64,000 nt of DNA from Gordonia namibiensis NBRC 108229 (GTDB taxonomy: Bacteria; Actinomycetota; Actinomycetes; Mycobacteriales; Mycobacteriaceae), in contig NZ_BAHE01000032.1 in NCBI RefSeq assembly GCF_000298235.1, positions 21,164 to 85,163 on the forward strand, read 5' to 3'. Below, in pieces: positions 35,519 through 44,162 of the stretch; positions within the stretch are counted from its first letter, which is position 1, and every line of letters starts with the position of its first letter. The notes beneath the pieces are model-generated. The model worked only from the letters and a program-made list of their open reading frames with translations, made no database searches and was not told where the DNA came from. The position numbers were made by a program, and so were the translations under genes.

Positions 35519-36793
35519 GTGTCCGACGCGCGAGTGAATCAGCCCACAACACCACCGGCTGACGTGTTCGGTGAGCGGGGTGCCCATGTACCGGCCCCCG
35601 CCACCGTGCACGACGCGCTACCGGACACGCTCCTCCGGCGGGTCAAGCAGTACAGCGGCCGCCTCGCCACCGAGGCGGTCCATTCCATGCAGGACCAGCT
35701 GCCCTACTTCGGCGACCTCGACGCCGCGCAGCGCGCGAGCGTTCAACTCGTCGTACAGACGGCGGTGGTGAACTTCGTCGAGTGGATCCAGGATCCCGAG
35801 GGCAACGTGAAGTTCACGGTCCAGGCCTTCCAGGTGGTGCCGCAGGACCTCGCCCGACGCATCACGCTGTTGCAGACCGTCGAGATGGTCCGCGTGGCCA
35901 TGGAGTTCTTCGAGAAATGGCTGCCGCTCCTCGCCCGCAACGACGCCCAGCTCCGCGCGCTCACCGAGTCGGTCCTGCGCTACGGGCGAGAGATCGGTTT
36001 CGCCGCCGCCGCCATCTACGCATCGGCCGCCGAATCCCGCGGTGCCTGGGACTCCCGTCTCGAGGCCCTGGTCGTCGACGCCGTGGTCCGCGGCGACACG
36101 GGTCCGCAGCTCCTCTCCCGCGCGGCAGCACTGAACTGGGACTCCGACGCGCCGGCAACGGTGATCGTCGGGACCCCGCCGCCGGAACAGAACGTGTCGG
36201 TGCCGCTGGCGATCCACAACACGGCCCGTCAGTTCGACCGGTCGGCACTCTCCGTGGTCCAGGGTTCGGTGCTCGTCGCCATCGTCAGCGGCCCCGCCCG
36301 CCCCACGGAGAAGTTCGTCTCGGCTCTTCTCTCCCACTTCGCCGACGGCCCCGTGGTCATCGGACCGACCATGCCGAACCTCGGGAGCGCCCATGCCAGC
36401 GCCGCCGAGGCCATGGCGGCGATCGAGGCGGTGGTGGGCTGGCCCAGTGCACCCCGCCCGGTTCACAGCCTCGAACTGCTACCCGAACGAGCCCTCAACG
36501 GTGACGAATCGGCGGTCGAAGCACTGGTCGAATCGGTGGTCCGTCCGCTCTCCGCAGGGGGCACCACGCTGACCACGACGCTCGAGGCGTACCTCGACTC
36601 TGGCGGATCGGTCGAATCCTGCGCGCGCGTTCTGTACATACATCCAAATACTGTCCGGTACAGGCTGAAGAAAATTGCGGAAATCACACGACGCGATCCG
36701 ACAAATCCACGAGACGCGTATGTACTGCGGATCGCGACGACTGTCGGTCGTCTGACACACTTACGGCACAAATCGGACTCTCCTGCACCATGA
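35519..36793 (+). CDS. mabR: PucR/CdaR-type regulator of the FAS-II operon
   Basis: This 424-residue protein starts at a GTG. It has an N-terminal helical sensor region (about residues 30-200) and a C-terminal helix-turn-helix of the PucR type: YLDSGGSVESCARVLYIHPN followed by TVRYRLKKIAEITRRDP. It corresponds to Rv2242 (MabR), which I recall as the regulator of the mycolic acid FAS-II operon in mycobacteria, responding to acyl-CoA. It lies directly upstream of fabD, from which it is separated by about 195 nt containing an inverted repeat. Confidence 0.93.
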   Translation: MSDARVNQPTTPPADVFGERGAHVPAPATVHDALPDTLLRRVKQYSGRLATEAVHSMQDQLPYFGDLDAAQRASVQLVVQTAVVNFVEWIQDPEGNVKFTVQAFQVVPQDLARRITLLQTVEMVRVAMEFFEKWLPLLARNDAQLRALTESVLRYGREIGFAAAAIYASAAESRGAWDSRLEALVVDAVVRGDTGPQLLSRAAALNWDSDAPATVIVGTPPPEQNVSVPLAIHNTARQFDRSALSVVQGSVLVAIVSGPARPTEKFVSALLSHFADGPVVIGPTMPNLGSAHASAAEAMAAIEAVVGWPSAPRPVHSLELLPERALNGDESAVEALVESVVRPLSAGGTTLTTTLEAYLDSGGSVESCARVLYIHPNTVRYRLKKIAEITRRDPTNPRDAYVLRIATTVGRLTHLRHKSDSPAP

Positions 36794-36903
36794 GTCACAC
36801 GCGCAACATGTCCGATTCCGGATTTATGCTGATAGGAGCCTTAAGAGCACGTTTCGGTAACGAATCTCAGCCTGATGACGAAGCAGGTGACACTGAGGTC
36901 AAG

Positions 36904-36922
36904 TTTGTGGGAACCCCACAAA
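36904..36922. promoter_or_regulatory. Candidate MabR operator upstream of fabD
   Basis: TTTGTGGG (36904-36911) and CCCACAAA (36915-36922) form an exact 8-bp inverted repeat with 3-nt spacer, or TTTGT-N9-ACAAA. It lies 67 nt before the fabD start. From memory the published MabR motif is of this TTTTGT-N9-ACAAAA kind; this I could not check. Confidence 0.6.
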
Positions 36923-36988
36923 ACCCGGCGACAAGGTTCATGCTTCTCTACACCCACATAGGACGAGTAAAGGGTGTTCTCTGGTCAC

Positions 36989-37897
36989 GTGCTTTCGTTG
37001 CTTGCTCCCGGCCAGGGTTCCCAGACACCCGGCATGCTCACGCCGTGGCTCGACCTGCCCGGCAACCGTGACCAGATCGCCACGTGGTCCAAGCTCACTC
37101 AACTGGACTTGGAACGACTCGGTACCACCGCCACCGCAGAAGAGATCACCGACACCGCGGTGACCCAGCCGCTGGTGGTCGTCGCCGCCCTCCTCGCCTT
37201 CGACGAGGTCCGCAAGAACGGTGACCTGCCCGCCGACGCGGTCGTCGCCGGCCACTCGGTCGGCGAGCTCGCCGCCGCCGCCATCACCGGCGTCATCTCC
37301 GCCGACGAGGCCGTCACCCTCGCCGCGATCCGCGGCGCGGAGATGGCCAAGGCCTGCGCGCTCGTGCCGACCACCATGGCTGCCGTCCTCGGTGGCGACG
37401 AAGCCGCAGTCCTCGCCCGCCTCGAGGAGCTCGAGCTCGTCCCCGCCAACCGCAACGCGGTCGGCCAGATCGTGGCGGCCGGCGCCGTCGAGAAGATCGA
37501 CGAGCTCATCGCCAACCCGCCGGAGAAGGCCCGTATCCGCAAACTCGCGGTCGCCGGCGCCTTCCACACCCACTTCATGGCCCCGGCGCAGGACTCGGTT
37601 GCCGCCGCGGCCGCGAAGATCACCCCCGCCGACCCGAATCGCACGCTGCTGTCCAACTCGGACGGTCAGCCTGTAACGAATGGCGCCGATGCACTGACAA
37701 AACTGGTAGGCCAGGTCACCAGGCCGGTCCGCTGGGATCTCTGCTCGGCGTACCTGCGGGACAACTCGGCCACCGCCGTCGTGGAACTGCCGCCGGCGGG
37801 CACGCTCGTGGGGATCGCCAAGCGCGAGCTGAAGGGCACCCCATCGCTGGCTCTCAAGGAGCCCGGCGACATCGCGAAGATCGCAGAACTTGGATAG
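36989..37897 (+). CDS. fabD: Malonyl-CoA:ACP transacylase
   Basis: The protein has 302 residues from the GTG at 36989, giving MLSLLAPGQGSQ, which aligns with the M. tuberculosis start MIALLAPGQGSQ; a GTG 15 nt upstream is possible. The nucleophile is Ser90 in AGHSVGE and the His in AFHTHFMAPA is the base. It loads malonyl groups from CoA onto AcpM for FAS-II. First gene of the fabD-acpM-kasA-accD6 operon. Confidence 0.95.
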   Translation: MLSLLAPGQGSQTPGMLTPWLDLPGNRDQIATWSKLTQLDLERLGTTATAEEITDTAVTQPLVVVAALLAFDEVRKNGDLPADAVVAGHSVGELAAAAITGVISADEAVTLAAIRGAEMAKACALVPTTMAAVLGGDEAAVLARLEELELVPANRNAVGQIVAAGAVEKIDELIANPPEKARIRKLAVAGAFHTHFMAPAQDSVAAAAAKITPADPNRTLLSNSDGQPVTNGADALTKLVGQVTRPVRWDLCSAYLRDNSATAVVELPPAGTLVGIAKRELKGTPSLALKEPGDIAKIAELG

Positions 37898-38021
37898 CGG
37901 TCGCGGTTAGTCCGCGACCCCCGGAAGATCGGCGCCCGCCGCCGATCTGTCCAAGCGCGCGGACTACACGTCCGTCAGACGCTCCGGAATCATCAACCCG
38001 AACACGAAAGGGAACCACACA

Positions 38022-38324
38022 GTGGCTGCCACCCAGGAACAACTCATTGCCGGCATCGCCGAGATCATCGAGGAAGTCACCGGCATCGAGCCGTCCGAGG
38101 TGACGATGGAGAAGTCGTTCGTCGACGATCTGGACATCGACTCGCTGTCCATGGTCGAGATCGCGGTGCAGACCGAGGACAAGTACGGCGTGAAGATCCC
38201 TGATGAGGACCTCGCCGGTCTGCGCACCGTCGGCGACGCCGTCTCGTACATCCAGAAGCTCGAGAGCGAGAACCCCGAGGCTGCGGCTGCCATCAAGGCC
38301 CAGGTCGAGGCAGACCAGAACTGA
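38022..38324 (+). CDS. acpM: Meromycolate extension acyl carrier protein
   Basis: This 100-residue protein starts at a GTG with AAAGGGA upstream. The phosphopantetheine attachment Ser41 is in [11 protein letters not shown]-terminal extension after the ACP core (residues 80-100, [13 protein letters not shown]) matches AcpM of mycobacteria, though shorter than the 115 residues there. It carries growing chains in the mycolate FAS-II system. Its last base is also the first of kasA. Confidence 0.95.
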   Translation: MAATQEQLIAGIAEIIEEVTGIEPSEVTMEKSFVDDLDIDSLSMVEIAVQTEDKYGVKIPDEDLAGLRTVGDAVSYIQKLESENPEAAAAIKAQVEADQN

Positions 38325-39592
38325 TGAGCTCCCCCTCCCTCCGCGACTACTCGACGCTGGGTGGGAACTTCCCGAGCGTGGTCGTCACCTCCATGGTGGC
38401 GACCACCTCGCTCGGCGAGGATCTCGACTCGACGTGGAAAAACCTGCTGGCGGGTGAGTCGGGCATCCGCGAGCTGACCGACGACTTCATCACCAAGTAC
38501 AACCTGCCGGTGCGCATCGGCGGTCGGCTGCTGAAGGATCCGTCCGAAGAGGTCACGCGAGTCGAATCTCGTCGGATGGCCTACGTCGAGCGCATCGCCC
38601 ACGTGCTGAGCAAGCGTCTCTGGACGCAGGCCGGCGAGCCCGAGGTCGATCCCGACCGTCTCGCCGTGGTCATCGGCACCGGCCAAGGCGGCGGCGACGC
38701 GATGATCGACGCCGTGAAGGCCATGGAAGGCACCGGCAACTACCGCAAGGTGTCCCCGCTGGCCGTCTCGATGGCCATGCCCAACGGCCCGGCTGCCGTC
38801 GTCGGCCTGAACATCGGCGCCCGCGCAGGCGTCATCACCCCGGTTTCGGCGTGCTCGTCGGGTGCCGAGGCGATCGCACACGCATGGCGCCACATCGTCA
38901 TGGGTGACGCCGACATGGTCGTCACCGGTGGCGTCGAGGGACACATCGACGCAGTGCCGATCGCGGCGTTCTCGATGATGCGTGCCATGAGCACCCGCAA
39001 CGAGGACCCCGCTGCCGCCTCTCGTCCGTTCGACAAGGACCGCGACGGCTTCGTCTTCGGCGAAGGTGCCGCGATGCTCATCCTCGAGCGCGAGGAGCAC
39101 GCCCGGGCCCGCGGTGCGCACATCCACGCACGCCTACTCGGTTCCGGGATCACCTCCGACGGCTTCCACCTGGTTGCCCCGGACCCCAGCGGTCAGGGCA
39201 ACGCTCGCGCGATGACGCGGGCCCTGCAGACCGCCGGTCTCCAGAAGTCCGACATCACCCACATCAACGCGCATGCGACGTCGACCCCGATCGGCGACAC
39301 CGCCGAGGCCGCGGGCATCACCGCCGCCATCGGTCAGCACGCCGCGATCTATGCGCCGAAGTCCGCTCTCGGACACTCGATCGGTGCGGTGGGTGCGCTC
39401 GAGTCGGTCCTGACCATCAAGAGCGTCGAGGAAGGCGTCATCCCGCCGACCCTCAACCTCGAGAACCAGGACCCGGAATGCGACATCGACGTCGTCCACG
39501 GTGAACCCCGTTACGGACAGATCGACTACGCGATCAACAACTCGTTCGGTTTCGGTGGGCACAACGTGGCGCTCGCCTTCGGTCGCTACTGA
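38324..39592 (+). CDS. kasA: Beta-ketoacyl-ACP synthase KasA
   Basis: This 422-residue protein shows the thiolase-fold condensing enzyme triad: Cys near residue 177 in [10 protein letters not shown], His in [11 protein letters not shown] and His in [16 protein letters not shown] overlaps the acpM stop by one base. It extends acyl-AcpM with malonyl-AcpM. M. tuberculosis has a second synthase (kasB) directly downstream; here accD6 follows instead after about 70 nt. Confidence 0.96.
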   Translation: MSSPSLRDYSTLGGNFPSVVVTSMVATTSLGEDLDSTWKNLLAGESGIRELTDDFITKYNLPVRIGGRLLKDPSEEVTRVESRRMAYVERIAHVLSKRLWTQAGEPEVDPDRLAVVIGTGQGGGDAMIDAVKAMEGTGNYRKVSPLAVSMAMPNGPAAVVGLNIGARAGVITPVSACSSGAEAIAHAWRHIVMGDADMVVTGGVEGHIDAVPIAAFSMMRAMSTRNEDPAAASRPFDKDRDGFVFGEGAAMLILEREEHARARGAHIHARLLGSGITSDGFHLVAPDPSGQGNARAMTRALQTAGLQKSDITHINAHATSTPIGDTAEAAGITAAIGQHAAIYAPKSALGHSIGAVGALESVLTIKSVEEGVIPPTLNLENQDPECDIDVVHGEPRYGQIDYAINNSFGFGGHNVALAFGRY

Positions 39593-39661
39593 ACATCGGC
39601 CCCGCCGATCTCGGTAGTGCCTGAGACGAACCACGCCCCGACACCCTTGGAGGAGACTGCG

Positions 39662-41113
39662 ATGACGACCTTGGCCCCCATGGCCGGCCACGAAGAAGCC
39701 GCCGATCCCCGCGACCCGCTGTTGCGGCTGACGAACTTCTTCGACGAAGGCACCATGTCGTTGCTGCATCCTCGCGACAAGTCCGGTGTCCAGGCCGCTG
39801 TCGGCCTGGTCAACGGCGTTCGCACGGTCTCCTACTGCACCGATGGCACCGTCATGGGTGGTGCCATGGGTGTCGTCGGGTGTGCTCACATCGTCAACGC
39901 CATCGACACCGCCATCTCCGAGCAGGCGCCGGTCATCGGCATCTGGCACTCGGGTGGCGCCCGCCTCGCCGAGGGTGTCGAGGCGTTGCACGCCGTGGGT
40001 CAGGTCTTCGAAGCGATGGTCCGGGCCTCCGGATACATCCCGCAGATCTCCGTGGTCGTCGGCTTCGCGGCCGGCGGCGCGGCCTACGGACCCGCCCTCA
40101 CCGACATCGTGATCATGGCTCCGGCCGGTCGCGTCTTCGTCACCGGACCCGATGTGGTCCGCAGCGTCACCGGCGAGGACGTCGACATGGAGTCGCTCGG
40201 CGGCCCCACCACCCACGGCAAGAAGTCCGGCGTCTGCCACATCGTGGCCGACTCCGAACCCGACGCCCTGTGGCGCGCGCGACGCCTCGTCTCGACGTTC
40301 AGCCGGCAGGGCCACTTCAACCGTGAGCTGGCCGCTGCCGGCGACACCGATCTCAAGGCGCTGCTGCCCGAATCCGCCCGCCGCGCCTATGACGTCCACC
40401 CGGTCGTCGAGAAGCTGCTCGACACGGCTCTCGCCGCCGACGGCGAGACCGAGATCTCCAGTTTCGAAGAGCTGCAGGCAAAGTGGGCGCCGAACATCGT
40501 CATCGGGTTTGGCCGGTTGTCCGGTCGAAGTGTCGGCGTGATCGCCAACAACCCCCTGCGCATGGGCGGCTGCCTCAACTCGGAGAGTGCGGAGAAGGCC
40601 TCCCGGTTCGTCCGCCTGTGCGACGCCTTCGGCATCCCCCTCATCGTCCTCACCGACGTCCCCGGTTACCTGCCGGGCGTCGGACAGGAGTGGAACGGTG
40701 TCGTCCGACGCGGCGCCAAACTCCTCCACGCCTTCGCCGAATGCTCGGTCCCCCGCGTCACCCTGGTGACCCGGAAGATCTACGGCGGCGCCTACATCGC
40801 CATGAACTCGCGTGCGCTCGGCGCCACCGCCGTGTTCGCCTGGCCCGGTTCCGAAGTCGCCGTCATGGGCGCCAAGGCCGCCGTCGGCATCCTGCACAAA
40901 AAGGCCCTCGCCGCCGCTCCCGACGACGAGCGCGAAGCCCTGCACGACCGGCTGGCCGCCGAACACGAGGCCATCGCCGGCGGTGTGGGACGCGCCCAGT
41001 CGATCGGCGTCGTCGACGAGATCATCGACCCGGCCCGCACGCGCAGCATCATCGCCGAAGCACTTGCTGCTGCACCCGCCCGACGCGGCCGCCACAAGAA
41101 CATCCCGCTCTGA
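39662..41113 (+). CDS. accD6: Acyl-CoA carboxylase beta subunit AccD6
   Basis: The protein has 483 residues from the ATG at 39662, with GGAGGAG upstream. Carboxyltransferase N- and C-domains are indicated by IGIWHSGGARLAEGVEALH, GFAAGGAAYGPALTD, FVTGPDVVRSVTGEDVD and LVTRKIYGGAYIAMNS. With an AccA3-type alpha subunit it makes malonyl-CoA for the FAS-II system. It closes the operon; a strong hairpin follows 22 nt downstream. Confidence 0.95.
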   Translation: MTTLAPMAGHEEAADPRDPLLRLTNFFDEGTMSLLHPRDKSGVQAAVGLVNGVRTVSYCTDGTVMGGAMGVVGCAHIVNAIDTAISEQAPVIGIWHSGGARLAEGVEALHAVGQVFEAMVRASGYIPQISVVVGFAAGGAAYGPALTDIVIMAPAGRVFVTGPDVVRSVTGEDVDMESLGGPTTHGKKSGVCHIVADSEPDALWRARRLVSTFSRQGHFNRELAAAGDTDLKALLPESARRAYDVHPVVEKLLDTALAADGETEISSFEELQAKWAPNIVIGFGRLSGRSVGVIANNPLRMGGCLNSESAEKASRFVRLCDAFGIPLIVLTDVPGYLPGVGQEWNGVVRRGAKLLHAFAECSVPRVTLVTRKIYGGAYIAMNSRALGATAVFAWPGSEVAVMGAKAAVGILHKKALAAAPDDEREALHDRLAAEHEAIAGGVGRAQSIGVVDEIIDPARTRSIIAEALAAAPARRGRHKNIPL

Positions 41114-41135
41114 TCAGCGGACGTACACACGAAGA

Positions 41136-41165
41136 ACGCCACCGGTTCTCACCGGTGGCGTTTCT
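41136..41165 (+). terminator. Intrinsic terminator of the FAS-II operon
   Basis: ACGCCACCGGT and ACCGGTGGCGT form an 11-bp stem with a 4-nt loop, followed by TTTCT. It lies 22 nt past the accD6 stop. Confidence 0.85.
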
Positions 41166-41285
41166 CGTGTGTCCCTGAGCTCGCGGGACTCGTCACCGCG
41201 CTCCCTGGGAAGTTTGTAATTTCCGCAGCCTCAGGAGGATTCCCACTCATCGGCTCGACGAAACCCCGTCTCGCGCCTGAAGAGC

Positions 41286-41314
41286 GTGGCGTTCCTCATA
41301 TTCGAGGACGCCAC
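41286..41314 (-). terminator. Hairpin downstream of the DUF3145 gene
   Basis: GTGGCGTTCCTC (41286-41297) pairs with GAGGACGCCAC (41304-41314), an 11-bp stem with one bulged base, about 28 nt past the DUF3145 stop when read on the minus strand. No T-tract follows. Confidence 0.45.
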
Positions 41315-41341
41315 CTCGTTCCCCGGAGAGTGCCCGGAAGA

Positions 41342-41860
41342 CTAACCCACCCGCTGCTGCAGCCAGGTGACCTCGGCCCCGGCACCGCCCATGCGGTACT
41401 GCTCGAGGGCGTCGTCCCAGGCGGTGCCGAGCGCGGCTTCGAGTTCGCCGGCGAGTCCTGCACTGTCGGGCTGGGATTCGATCATCGAACGCAGCTGATT
41501 CTCGCCGATGATGACATCGCCGTTGGCGCTCGTCGAGCCGCGCCAGAGTCCCAGACCCGGCACGTAGCTGTAGCGCTCACCGTCGACGCCCTCGCTCGGG
41601 TTCTCGGTGACCTCGAACCGCAGCGCCGACCATTCGCGCAGAGCGGTCACCAGACGTGCCGCTGTCCCGACCGGCCCTGCCCAGTCGACAGTTGCACGCT
41701 GCATACCCGGCTCGGCGTCCTGTGCCGACCATTTCAGGTTCGCGCGCGCATTCAGGGTCGACGACAGAGCCCACTCCACGTGCGGGCACAGCGCCACCGG
41801 CGCCGAGTGGATGTAGACCACTCCTGTTGTCATGTCCGCAAACTGGTTCAGATTGCGCAC
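41342..41860 (-). CDS. DUF3145 family protein
   Basis: The protein has 172 residues from a GTG at 41860, with GGAGGTG 5-6 nt upstream. Conserved stretches are FADMTTGVVYIHSAPVALCPH, EWALSSTLNARANLKW, RFEVTENPSEGVDGERYSY and WRGSTSANGDVIIGENQLR, the DUF3145 hallmark. The family is confined to actinobacteria and has no known function. No signal peptide or membrane helix. It stands alone between the FAS-II terminator and a divergently unrelated hydrolase. Confidence 0.9.
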   Translation of the reverse strand: MRNLNQFADMTTGVVYIHSAPVALCPHVEWALSSTLNARANLKWSAQDAEPGMQRATVDWAGPVGTAARLVTALREWSALRFEVTENPSEGVDGERYSYVPGLGLWRGSTSANGDVIIGENQLRSMIESQPDSAGLAGELEAALGTAWDDALEQYRMGGAGAEVTWLQQRVG

Positions 41861-41987
41861 CTTTTCACCTCCGTTGTCGACGAGGAACGTCTTCCCCAAC
41901 ACACCTCGCGACTTCGGATATCACACTCGTGGGATTCATTGTGCCCCATGATGCGCGTGTTGCGCTAGTTTCTGGTGCGAGAAAGGT

Positions 41988-42806
41988 TCATTTCTGTGAC
42001 GAAAGTTCACTGACCACCCGGTCGTTGAACTCGCTCCACAACGGCTTCGCCCATGGCCCGAAGGCACGGTCGGTGAGGACGACGCACGCCGCCTGCAGTT
42101 CGGGGTCGACCCACAGGTAGGTGCCGGCCTGGCCGAAGTGCCCAAAGGTCCGGGGCGAGTTGCCGGTCCCGGTCCAATGCGGGGACTTCTCCGCCCGGAT
42201 CTCGAACCCGAGCCCCCAATCGTTGGGGCGGTGCCTGCCGTAACCCGGCACGAAGCCGTCGAGTCCCGGGAACTGGACCGATGTCGCATCGGCGAGGGTC
42301 TGCGGTGCCAGTAGTCGAGGCTCGAGCAGTTCCTGTGCGAAACGCGCCAGATCGGCGGCAGTGGACCGCGCTCCATGCCCGGCGGGCCCGTACAACTCGG
42401 TGGAATCCAGGCCGAGCGGCGCGCAGACGGCGTCGGCCAGGTACTCCGCGAAGCAGATACCCGCGGCCTGTTCCACCGTCTCGGCCAGGACCTCGAAGCC
42501 CGCGCTCGAATAGATGCGCTTCTCCCCCACCCCGGCCTCTATGTCCCGCGAGTCGAATGCGAGTCCCGATGCGTGGGCCAGAAGATGCCGGATGGTCGCC
42601 CCGGGTGGCCTGGCAGGATCGTCGAGTTCGACGGCCCCCTCTTCGACGGCCACCAGAATCGCCTCGGCGACCAGGAGTTTGGTGACCGAGGCGAGTTCGT
42701 AGACGCGAACGGGGTCGCCGAATTCCTCGGCAACCCCGTTGCGGGTGATGACCGCCGCCGACACATTGTCGACGGGCCATTCCGTCAGAGATTCAAGGAC
42801 CGACAC
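41988..42806 (-). CDS. Serine hydrolase of the beta-lactamase/class C family
   Basis: This 272-residue protein starts MSVLESLTEW. The first motif SVTK (Ser40, Lys43), the second YSSAG (Tyr99) and the third HFGQAGTY (about residue 224) form the catalytic set of class C beta-lactamase-like esterases and D-aminopeptidases. No signal peptide is visible, so a cytoplasmic esterase-like role is likelier than antibiotic resistance. It lies 48 nt downstream of the alcohol dehydrogenase gene and may be cotranscribed. Confidence 0.88.
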   Translation of the reverse strand: MSVLESLTEWPVDNVSAAVITRNGVAEEFGDPVRVYELASVTKLLVAEAILVAVEEGAVELDDPARPPGATIRHLLAHASGLAFDSRDIEAGVGEKRIYSSAGFEVLAETVEQAAGICFAEYLADAVCAPLGLDSTELYGPAGHGARSTAADLARFAQELLEPRLLAPQTLADATSVQFPGLDGFVPGYGRHRPNDWGLGFEIRAEKSPHWTGTGNSPRTFGHFGQAGTYLWVDPELQAACVVLTDRAFGPWAKPLWSEFNDRVVSELSSQK

Positions 42807-42854
42807 ATCGGGTCACGTTACCCGTGCCCGCGTGCCGGCCGGTGGGCACAGGGC

Positions 42855-43985
42855 TCACCAATCTTCTTCGGTGTAGCGGATGACACCGCGGATGTTGCGG
42901 CCGTCCAGCATGTCCTGGTAGCCCTCGTTGATCTGGTCCAGGCGGTACTGGCGGGTGATCATGTCGGCGATGTTGAGCTTGCCGATCTTGTACATCGACA
43001 GCAGCTGCGGGATGTCGAGCTTCGGGTTGGCGCCACCGAAGATGGAGCCCTGCAGGTTCTTCTGCAGCAGCGTCAGCATCGCGAGGTTCAGCGTCACGTC
43101 GCTTTCGAGCATGTTGCCCATGCCGGTCAGCACACAGGTGCCGCCCTTGGCGGTGATGCCCATCCACGAGTCGACGTCCTTGCCGTGGACCTCACCGACG
43201 GTGACGACCACCTTCTGGCACATGCCGCCGTGGGTGGTCTCCGCGATGGACATGGCGGCCTCTTCGACCGACGCGAATGCCGCGGTCGCACCGAACTTCA
43301 GCGCCTGCTCGCGCTTCCACTCCACCGGATCGATGGCGAACACGTTGCGGGCACCCGAGATGACGGCACCCTGGAGGGCTGCCGTACCGACGCCACCGAC
43401 GCCGACGATCGCCACGTCCTCGCCGGGACGGACGTCACCGCTGCGGGTCGACGAGCCGTAACCGGTGGGGATGCCGCAGCCGCACAGGGCCGCGATCTCG
43501 AACGGGATGTCCTTGTCGATCTTCACCGCCGACGCCTCGTGGACGACCATGTAGGGCGCGAAGGTGCCCAGCAGGGTCATCGGGTAGACGTTCTCACCGG
43601 CTGCGGTGTGGATGCGGAAGGTGTTGTCCGACACCGCTTCGCCCTGCAGCAGCATGGCGCCGAAGTCGCACAGGTTGGCCATGCCCGACTGACACGACGG
43701 ACACTTGCCGCACGACGGGATGAACGACAGCACAACGTGGTCGCCGACCTCGAAGTCGGTGACACCCTCGCCGACCTCGGCGACGACGCCCGCACCCTCG
43801 TGGCCGCCCAGGATCGGGAACCCGGCCATCGGGATGCCGCCGGTCATCAAGTGATGGTCGGAGTGGCACATGCCCGCCGCTTCCATCTTGATCTTGATCT
43901 CGTGCGCCTTGGGGTCGCCGATCTCGATCTCCTCGATCGCCCACGGCTTGTTGTGCTCGCGCAGCAGCGCGCCCTTTGTCTTCAC
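42855..43985 (-). CDS. NDMA-dependent (mycofactocin-type) alcohol dehydrogenase
   Basis: The protein has 376 residues from a GTG at 43985, with GGAGGAGACC upstream. Zinc-dependent medium-chain dehydrogenase motifs are MCHSDHHLMTGG, GGHEGAGVV and the structural zinc cysteines CGKCPSCQSGMANLC. IVGVGGVGTAALQGAV is the nucleotide site. The overall type matches NDMA-dependent alcohol dehydrogenases, which keep NAD tightly bound and depend on the mycofactocin redox system; this dependence is family knowledge. A KstR-type palindrome lies 98 nt upstream. Confidence 0.9.
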   Translation of the reverse strand: MKTKGALLREHNKPWAIEEIEIGDPKAHEIKIKMEAAGMCHSDHHLMTGGIPMAGFPILGGHEGAGVVAEVGEGVTDFEVGDHVVLSFIPSCGKCPSCQSGMANLCDFGAMLLQGEAVSDNTFRIHTAAGENVYPMTLLGTFAPYMVVHEASAVKIDKDIPFEIAALCGCGIPTGYGSSTRSGDVRPGEDVAIVGVGGVGTAALQGAVISGARNVFAIDPVEWKREQALKFGATAAFASVEEAAMSIAETTHGGMCQKVVVTVGEVHGKDVDSWMGITAKGGTCVLTGMGNMLESDVTLNLAMLTLLQKNLQGSIFGGANPKLDIPQLLSMYKIGKLNIADMITRQYRLDQINEGYQDMLDGRNIRGVIRYTEEDW

Positions 43986-44082
43986 TGGTCTCCTCCGTTC
44001 GAACCCGGCAACAATCTCGCCCCGGGAAGTCCGTCGAGCGACGTTGCCGTCGCTTGTGACTGTAGTCACTCAATCACAAAAT

Positions 44083-44096
44083 TGAAACGTGTTCTA
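44083..44096. promoter_or_regulatory. KstR-type palindrome upstream of the alcohol dehydrogenase
   Basis: TGAAACGTGTTCTA matches the KstR consensus TNNAACNNGTTNNA at every fixed position. KstR represses sterol catabolism genes in mycobacteria and Rhodococcus. The site is between the alcohol dehydrogenase start and the end of fadD5. A second inverted repeat, GTGAC-N4-GTCAC, lies at 44056-44069. Confidence 0.6.
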
Positions 44097-44162
44097 GTCC
44101 GTGTTCCATCGCTCGGCCCACACGCCGGATCTCCGAATCCAGCGCCGCGACACCGCGACCGG

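Noticed and set aside
41988..42806. Beta-lactamase conferring antibiotic resistance
   Set aside because: SVTK/YSS/HFG motifs are shared with esterases and there is no export signal, so resistance is not supported.
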